A DNA stretch of 9,480 bases from Pseudomonadota bacterium (lineage in GTDB: Bacteria > Pseudomonadota > Alphaproteobacteria > Rhizobiales > Hyphomicrobiaceae). Numbering within the stretch: position 1 is the stretch's first letter; each line of letters opens with the position of its first letter. The notes under the pieces are model-generated. The model was given only the letters and a program-made list of their open reading frames with translations, was not told where the DNA came from and ran no database searches. A program made the position numbers and the translations under genes. The stretch covers positions 1-9,480 of the forward strand of contig QGVC01000114.1 of the NCBI GenBank assembly GCA_003242645.1. Direction: 5' to 3'. Below are positions 6,360-9,480 of the stretch, piece by piece.

Positions 6360-6584
6360 ATGACCTCCCGTGAAGCGACTGCCATAAGAGCGAGTGAATC
6401 CCCCGGGTCAGCCTTCCAGTTGGCGTATGCCATCATCCTTGTCGGAGCGGGGGTGCTCGCCGTTCTCGCCTTGCTCTTTGGGATCGCGCACAGCAACGAG
6501 GCAGACGGACGCCTGTCGGCGATTATTGGCCTCGTGGCCTATCTGGCGGTTTGGGGATGGGGCTTCCGGCTCGCGTCCTCCTGA
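6360..6584 (+). CDS. Small two-helix membrane protein, unknown function
   Basis: I do not recognise a family. From the ATG at 6360 it has 74 residues: a polar N-terminus (MTSREATAIRASESPGS), helix one near 20-42 (QLAYAIILVGAGVLAVLALLF), a short loop with acidic residues (NEADGR), and helix two near 53-70 (AIIGLVAYLAVWGWGF). GGAG at 6348-6351 lies 8 bp before the ATG and supports this start over a GTG at 6321. It is divergent from the DUF1328 gene, with which it shares a 217-bp intergenic region, and convergent with the DUF192 gene. The size and neighbours suggest another envelope or stress protein, but this is only context. Confidence 0.72.
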   Translation: MTSREATAIRASESPGSAFQLAYAIILVGAGVLAVLALLFGIAHSNEADGRLSAIIGLVAYLAVWGWGFRLASS

Positions 6585-6616
6585 GCCGCGTGAAAGCGAT
6601 CTGAGGACTGCCCCTG

Positions 6617-7162
6617 CTAACGGCTTGCGTTTCCGAAATGAGGGTGGATCACGCGGTCGCCCGGCTTCAAGCCAAGACGCGCTGCCTCCCCGGCGGCTAA
6701 TTCGAGCACCGCGGTGACGGGGCCCTGTGAAGGGATGGTTCGCTCCGAGAACGGCTCAGTCCTCTCCTCGATGCGGTGCACCGTTCCGTCCGCTCGTATG
6801 AACACCATGTCGAGCGAGACGTACGTGTTGCGCATCCACATCGTTATTTCTTGCGCCGTCTCATAAGGAAACAGCATGCCGGTGTTCGGCGGAACATTCG
6901 GCCGGAACATCAGGCCGATGGCCTTCTCCTGCGGAGTCTCGGCGACCTCGATCTCGATCTTATGCTCGCCAGTCGCCGTCACGAGCACCAGAGTGTCTCG
7001 GCGCATCTTTGCGTCGAGAGGCGGAACGACGACCAGCATTGCAGCCACCGCAAAAACAAAACAGAGCAGGACCGCCCGGAAGGCGGCCCTGTTCGCAATG
7101 GCGGACAACGCTGGTATTTGCAACCCCTCAGTGCTGCGACGGCAAGCCCGAGGGAGGTCCAT
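6617..7162 (-). CDS. DUF192 family protein, exported or membrane-anchored
   Basis: DUF192 is a widespread small beta-rich domain of unknown activity. Its hallmarks are present: [16 protein letters not shown], then [32 protein letters not shown], and the C-terminal [20 protein letters not shown]. From the ATG at 7162 it has 181 residues, with a hydrophobic segment near 29-49 ([17 protein letters not shown]) that serves as signal or anchor, so the domain is probably periplasmic. The start is uncertain. The frame opens with an ATG at 7201, and TTG codons occur at 7123 and 7108, near the end of the upstream cold-shock gene. With the 7162 start the two genes overlap by 35 bp, which implies translational coupling. 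Family assignment is firm; the start is not. Confidence 0.88.
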   Translation of the reverse strand: MDLPRACRRSTEGLQIPALSAIANRAAFRAVLLCFVFAVAAMLVVVPPLDAKMRRDTLVLVTATGEHKIEIEVAETPQEKAIGLMFRPNVPPNTGMLFPYETAQEITMWMRNTYVSLDMVFIRADGTVHRIEERTEPFSERTIPSQGPVTAVLELAAGEAARLGLKPGDRVIHPHFGNASR

Positions 7163-7751
7163 CCGGCCGAAGCTCTGCAGCCATGCAGCCTTTAGCGCCA
7201 TGACCCCAGCGTACCTGCACGATCTGCCCCGGACGGAGCTCGGTGAAGCCGAACCGGCGCAGCGTCTCCATGTGGACGAAGATGTCAGGTGTTCCCTCCC
7301 CGCGTGTCAGGAAACCGAACCCGCGGACGCGGTTGAACCACTTCACCATCGCCCGCTCCCAATCGCTCTCCGGTTGTACCACAACATGGGTTCGTTGCGG
7401 GAGCTGGGAGGGATGGATGGCCGTGCTCTCATCCATGCTGAGGATGCGGAACGCCTGCAGGCCTTTAGGACGGCGCAGCACCTGGCAGTGCACCCGGGCC
7501 CCCTCATACGCCGTCTGATATCCGCCAGCCCTCAGGCAGGTCACGTGCAAGAGCACGTCCGGATAGCCGTTGTCCGGAACGATGAAGCCATACCCTTTGG
7601 AGGCATCGAACCATTTTATCGAGCCAGCGATCTCGAATACGTCGAGACCGCCGATTTCATCCAGAGACCTGGCCTGATCGAGAGCGCCGCTGCTTTCGAG
7701 TGCCGGCCGCATCGACTCCGGATGTTCGGGAGGTCTTTTTGTGTCCCCCAT
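7128..7751 (-). CDS. Cold-shock protein with two CSD domains
   Basis: This is a nucleic-acid-binding protein of 207 residues with two cold-shock (OB-fold) domains, unlike the single-domain 70-residue CspA type. Domain 1 (about 41-107) starts [20 protein letters not shown] with RNP1 KGYGFI; its RNP2 is unusual, DVLLHVT instead of the common VFVHFS form. Domain 2 (about 134-196) has [15 protein letters not shown] with RNP1 RGFGFL and a normal RNP2 DIFVHM. The N-terminal 40 residues and the linker (about 108-133) look disordered. Two-domain Csp proteins are known in alphaproteobacteria and probably act as RNA chaperones in the cytoplasm. The ATG at 7751 has GGGG 7 bp upstream; an in-frame GTG lies two codons earlier. 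The gene overlaps the start of the DUF192 gene, forming a pair. Confidence 0.93.
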   Translation of the reverse strand: MGDTKRPPEHPESMRPALESSGALDQARSLDEIGGLDVFEIAGSIKWFDASKGYGFIVPDNGYPDVLLHVTCLRAGGYQTAYEGARVHCQVLRRPKGLQAFRILSMDESTAIHPSQLPQRTHVVVQPESDWERAMVKWFNRVRGFGFLTRGEGTPDIFVHMETLRRFGFTELRPGQIVQVRWGHGAKGCMAAELRPDGPPSGLPSQH

Positions 7752-8071
7752 TAGCACACCCCGCTACTTGGGTTTACGTTCTACTGTCTCGCCTGCTGGA
7801 CCGAAATCGCGTCAGAGGCCCTCTCCGCCGACTCGTCACTGCAAGCGAGCCGAAATGTAACATCGCCGCCACCCAGAGCCACAGCGAATTTACCATCCGT
7901 TAGGGGATATCAGGGGATGAAATGCGCATACATCACGCGAATGCACGCGCATATCTACATGATTTGACTTATATTTCTTCGTTCGTGAAAGGACGAAAAT
8001 CCAAGCGTTTTCCCTGTGGGTGCTCCGAGCCGGCGCGACACTCGAATGAGTTGTTCATGACTTTGGACGTG

Positions 8072-8092
8072 CGAATCAGCGCAACTGATTCG
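8072..8092. repeat. Perfect 8-bp inverted repeat
   Basis: CGAATCAG (8072-8079), loop CGCAA, CTGATTCG (8085-8092). GATTCG recurs just after (8097-8102), which would let the left arm pair alternatively. No T-run follows on either strand, so a terminator is unlikely. An operator or the hairpin of a small RNA is possible. Nothing else in the window shares the sequence. Confidence 0.5.
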
Positions 8093-8168
8093 TTCCGATT
8101 CGCGAGTGCGGACAGGGTGTTCCGCTCATGAGGGGTGGAGGCATGCACCTGCCGTCCACTGACGATCC

Positions 8169-8206
8169 CCAGGAGATGCAACTTTCGAGCGCCCGCTCGC
8201 TCCTGG
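8169..8206. repeat. Nested inverted repeat upstream of gloA
   Basis: The outer arms CCAGGAG (8169-8175) and CTCCTGG (8200-8206) enclose the inner arms CGAGC (8186-8190) and GCTCG (8195-8199) around a GCCC loop. The right arms are directly adjacent, so the two stems can stack into 12 pairs, with a 10-base bulge (8176-8185) on the left side only. It ends 102 bp before the gloA ATG. The structure fits a leader RNA or small RNA; it also lies within a 29-codon open frame (8128-8217). Confidence 0.5.
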
Positions 8207-8308
8207 TCCCCTATTGACATCGGCGAAAGCGTTGAAGGTTCAGGCTTGTGTCAGCCTTCTCGGGTGCGTATCTCACGTAGGTGGGCTTGAACCTAGGTCG
8301 GAGGCGGC

Positions 8309-8749
8309 ATGCGTTATCTTCACACTATGGTGCGAATTAGCAACATCGAGCAGAGCCTCGACTTTTACTGCAACAAGCTGGGCCTGGAGGAGGTACGGCG
8401 CGTCGAGAACGAGGCCGGGCGTTACACGCTCATCTTCCTTGCAGCTCCGGGCGACAAGGCACGAGCCGAGTCGGAGCGTGCGCCGCTCCTCGAGCTTACG
8501 TACAACTGGGATCCAGAGGAGTATGGGTCGGGCCGCAATTTCGGCCATCTGGCCTATGAGGTCGACAACATTTACGAGACCTGCGACCGCTTGATGAAAG
8601 CCGGCATAACCATCAACCGGCCACCAAGGGATGGTCGAATGGCGTTCATCCGCTCACCCGACGGCATCTCCATCGAGCTTCTGCAGAAGGGCGAGGCCCT
8701 GCCGAAGCAGGAGCCCTGGGCGTCCATGCCGAACACGGGAACTTGGTAA
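8309..8749 (+). CDS. gloA: Glyoxalase I (lactoylglutathione lyase)
   Basis: GloA isomerises the hemithioacetal of methylglyoxal and glutathione to S-lactoylglutathione, the first step in cytoplasmic methylglyoxal detoxification. The 146-residue protein has the two beta-alpha-beta-beta-beta modules of the vicinal oxygen chelate fold. The four metal ligands are at the expected places: His5 ([10 protein letters not shown]), Glu62 (PLLELTYNW), His80 (NFGHLAYEV) and Glu123 (GISIELLQK), equivalent to E. coli His5, Glu56, His74 and Glu122. Its length matches the short Ni/Co-type bacterial enzymes rather than the longer Zn type. The ATG at 8309 has GGAGG at 8300-8304, 4 bp upstream. A small membrane-protein gene follows 21 bp after the stop and is probably co-transcribed. 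The partner glyoxalase II is not in the window. Confidence 0.94.
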   Translation: MRYLHTMVRISNIEQSLDFYCNKLGLEEVRRVENEAGRYTLIFLAAPGDKARAESERAPLLELTYNWDPEEYGSGRNFGHLAYEVDNIYETCDRLMKAGITINRPPRDGRMAFIRSPDGISIELLQKGEALPKQEPWASMPNTGTW

Positions 8750-8770
8750 TAGCCGGAAGGGGGGATCTGC

Positions 8771-8962
8771 ATGAACGAGACGGCCCCGTCGGCGAGAAGC
8801 ACGCGCACAGCAATTGGCGCCGCGCGGTTCGCGATGCGAGTCCGCTCGCGGCGCCCCCGCCGCCCTCAGCCGCGCATGCGCGCCGTACCATTGGTGGTCA
8901 CGACACTCGTTGTCGTCGGTGTTCTCGGTGGCATGCTCTGGCTCATGCTGGCCTTCAGCTGA
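8771..8962 (+). CDS. Small single-helix membrane protein, unknown function
   Basis: Sixty-three residues: a strongly basic N-terminal half (RSTRTAIGAARFAMRVRSRR, then PRRPQPRMR) and one C-terminal transmembrane helix near 38-62 (AVPLVVTTLVVVGVLGGMLW). By the positive-inside rule this is a C-tail-anchored inner-membrane protein with a basic cytoplasmic arm that could touch RNA, DNA or lipid headgroups. The ribosome site GGAAGGGGGG (8755-8764), 6 bp before the ATG, is among the strongest in the window and argues that this short frame is real. It sits 21 bp after gloA, so co-expression is expected. No family recognised. Confidence 0.7.
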   Translation: MNETAPSARSTRTAIGAARFAMRVRSRRPRRPQPRMRAVPLVVTTLVVVGVLGGMLWLMLAFS

Positions 8963-8987
8963 GCACCCGCTGACCAGCAGAGCTGCC

Positions 8988-9002
8988 GGGTGGGCCACAC
9001 CC
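8988..9002. terminator. Weak hairpin between convergent genes
   Basis: GGGTG (8988-8992) pairs with CACCC (8998-9002) around GGCCA. An alternative longer pairing uses GGGTGG (8988-8993) and CCACCC (9007-9012). It lies in the 76-bp gap between the small membrane-protein gene and the convergent secreted-protein gene. There is no T-run, so terminator function is tentative. Confidence 0.25.
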
Positions 9003-9038
9003 TGGACCACCCAGCGTGGCTTCTTACTGCAGCACTCG

Positions 9039-9443
9039 TTACCTCATGCGGGCGTCGACGCACCGCCCAGCAGCTTCAGACCAGTAGAAGTTGGTGCCGC
9101 ATTCTCCCGGTCCCGGGCCGACCTGCACTTCAGTCTCGACCGTCCCTCCTGGTGCCGTTCGTGGCGGACTGAAGTAGGAGAGACCTGGGGCTGGAGCCGG
9201 AGCTGGGGCTGAGTAACGATAGACCCGAGTCTGCGGTGTCACGCCAGGCGGTGTCACAACGCCAAGGGTGCGATACCCATAGAGCTGTGTTCCCATCGGC
9301 GGACTGAAGTACTCGGGCTCACCGAACTCATCCCAAATCTGGTCATCTTCTTCGGTGCCCCATTCGCTTTGCGCCATCGCGCTGGGCGTCGCAATCAGCG
9401 CCGTGCCGGCGACGGCCAGTACAGCAAAAATCCATTTCCGCAT
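9039..9443 (-). CDS. Secreted Pro-rich protein of unknown function
   Basis: I do not recognise a family. The 134-residue protein has a clear signal peptide (MRKWIFAVLAVAGTALIATP, then SAMA, cleavage after residue 24). An acidic stretch follows (SEWGTEEDDQIWDEF), then a Pro/Tyr/Ser-rich middle. The pentapeptide YFSPP occurs twice, at 45-49 and 90-94. The middle also holds a VTPPG/VTPQT doublet (63-72) and an Ala-Pro run (PAPAPAP). A short C-terminal module carries two cysteines, Cys115 and Cys128 (GECGTNFYW, GRCVD), probably one disulfide. Low-complexity Pro-rich spacing suggests a periplasmic or surface protein with an extended linker. The start is well supported by the ribosome site at 9451-9458. 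Confidence 0.8.
   Translation of the reverse strand: MRKWIFAVLAVAGTALIATPSAMAQSEWGTEEDDQIWDEFGEPEYFSPPMGTQLYGYRTLGVVTPPGVTPQTRVYRYSAPAPAPAPGLSYFSPPRTAPGGTVETEVQVGPGPGECGTNFYWSEAAGRCVDARMR
9163..9311 (-). repeat. Short direct repeats inside the secreted-protein gene
   Basis: GGCGGACTGAAGTA occurs at 9163-9176 and again at 9298-9311, exactly 135 bp (45 codons) apart, and encodes the two YFSPP motifs. GCGGTGTCAC occurs at 9233-9242 and 9248-9257, a 15-bp period encoding the VTPPG/VTPQT doublet. Identical codons at both YFSPP sites suggest a recent internal duplication or selection at DNA level. Confidence 0.6.
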
Positions 9444-9450
9444 CTGAGCG

Positions 9451-9458
9451 ACCTCCTT
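9451..9458 (-). promoter_or_regulatory. Strong Shine-Dalgarno of the secreted-protein gene
   Basis: On the minus strand AAGGAGGT, a full-length anti-16S match, lies 7 bp before the ATG at 9443. It is the best ribosome site in the window and fixes the start of the secreted protein, suggesting high expression. Confidence 0.8.
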
Positions 9459-9480
9459 TTTGAGTCGCCTGTCAACGATG

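Larger units (their letters stand above)
7752..8308. other. Long intergenic region without a convincing gene
   Basis: These 557 bp separate the divergent cold-shock and gloA genes. Frames here (7922-8131 plus, 7969-8220 minus) have no recognisable domain, no good ribosome site and coding-unlike composition. The middle, about 7850-8100, is visibly more AT-rich than the flanks. It contains a tandem AGGGGAT pair (7902-7908 and 7912-7918), a short hairpin TTCGT-GAAAGG-ACGAA (7982-7997) and two stronger inverted repeats listed separately. A TTGACA at 8214-8219 faces gloA, but no matching -10 follows. Promoters for both flanking genes must lie here; a small RNA is possible. Confidence 0.6.

Noticed and set aside
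7982..7997. TTCGT-GAAAGG-ACGAA hairpin as a terminator
   Set aside because: Only 5 bp, AT-rich and without a T-run on either strand.
8214..8219. TTGACA facing gloA
   Set aside because: No acceptable -10 box at 16-18 bp (GGTTCA at 17).
7922..8220. Frames of 69 (plus) and 83 (minus) codons in the intergenic gap
   Set aside because: No ribosome site, no recognisable domain, coding-unlike composition, and they overlap each other on opposite strands.
9470..9475. Minus-strand TTGACA upstream of the secreted-protein gene
   Set aside because: A -10 at 17 bp spacing would read GTCGCT and fall between the Shine-Dalgarno and the start codon, so it cannot be that gene's promoter.
1..9480. CRISPR array, insertion sequence, integrase or phage module
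   Set aside because: No regularly spaced repeats, terminal inverted repeats with a transposase, or integrase-like frames were seen; gene content is housekeeping and small envelope/stress proteins.

Overview
The window looks like chromosomal DNA of an alphaproteobacterium, most likely Hyphomicrobiales (Rhizobiales). It is GC-rich throughout the coding regions. The supporting evidence is a tRNA-Tyr/tRNA-Gly/tuf cluster next to rlmB, a 750-residue ParC, a two-domain cold-shock protein overlapping a DUF192 gene, and a possible EcfG-type general-stress promoter. No rRNA, CRISPR array, insertion sequence, integrase or phage gene is visible. The order-level assignment is inference from gene content, not from a phylogeny.

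Layout. Positions 1-600 (minus strand) hold a translation cluster: a good sigma70-like promoter, tRNA-Tyr(GTA), tRNA-Gly(TCC), a leader with a long-armed inverted repeat, and the first 41 codons of tuf (EF-Tu), cut by the window edge. Divergent from it is rlmB (671-1450, +), a 23S rRNA 2'-O-ribose methyltransferase. So the left 1.5 kb is translation machinery. A convergent 106-residue exported His/Cys-rich protein follows (1532-1852, -). A divergent intergenic region with operator-like palindromes separates it from parC (2104-4356, +), topoisomerase IV subunit A. Downstream on the same strand are a conserved-looking exported helical protein (4431-4916) and a 9-helix membrane protein with a clear internal duplication (5154-5954).

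The right half is a series of small envelope and stress genes. A DUF1328 small membrane protein (5681-6142, -) lacks its expected stop and reads 274 bp antisense into the neighbouring membrane-protein gene. A 74-residue two-helix membrane protein lies at 6360-6584 (+). A minus-strand pair follows, a double cold-shock-domain protein and a DUF192 exported/anchored protein, whose reading frames overlap. Next come about 560 bp without a convincing gene but with two well-formed inverted repeats. Glyoxalase I (gloA, 8309-8749, +) has all four metal ligands and is followed 21 bp later by a 63-residue single-helix membrane protein with a strong Shine-Dalgarno. The window ends with a secreted Pro-rich protein on the minus strand (9039-9443).

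I did not find a clear new multi-gene system. The most useful leads are the DUF1328 gene without a normal stop and its possible EcfG promoter, the inverted-topology duplicated transporter-like protein, the Gln at the quinolone-contact position of ParC, and the structured intergenic elements at 181-217, 1970-2064 and 8072-8206.
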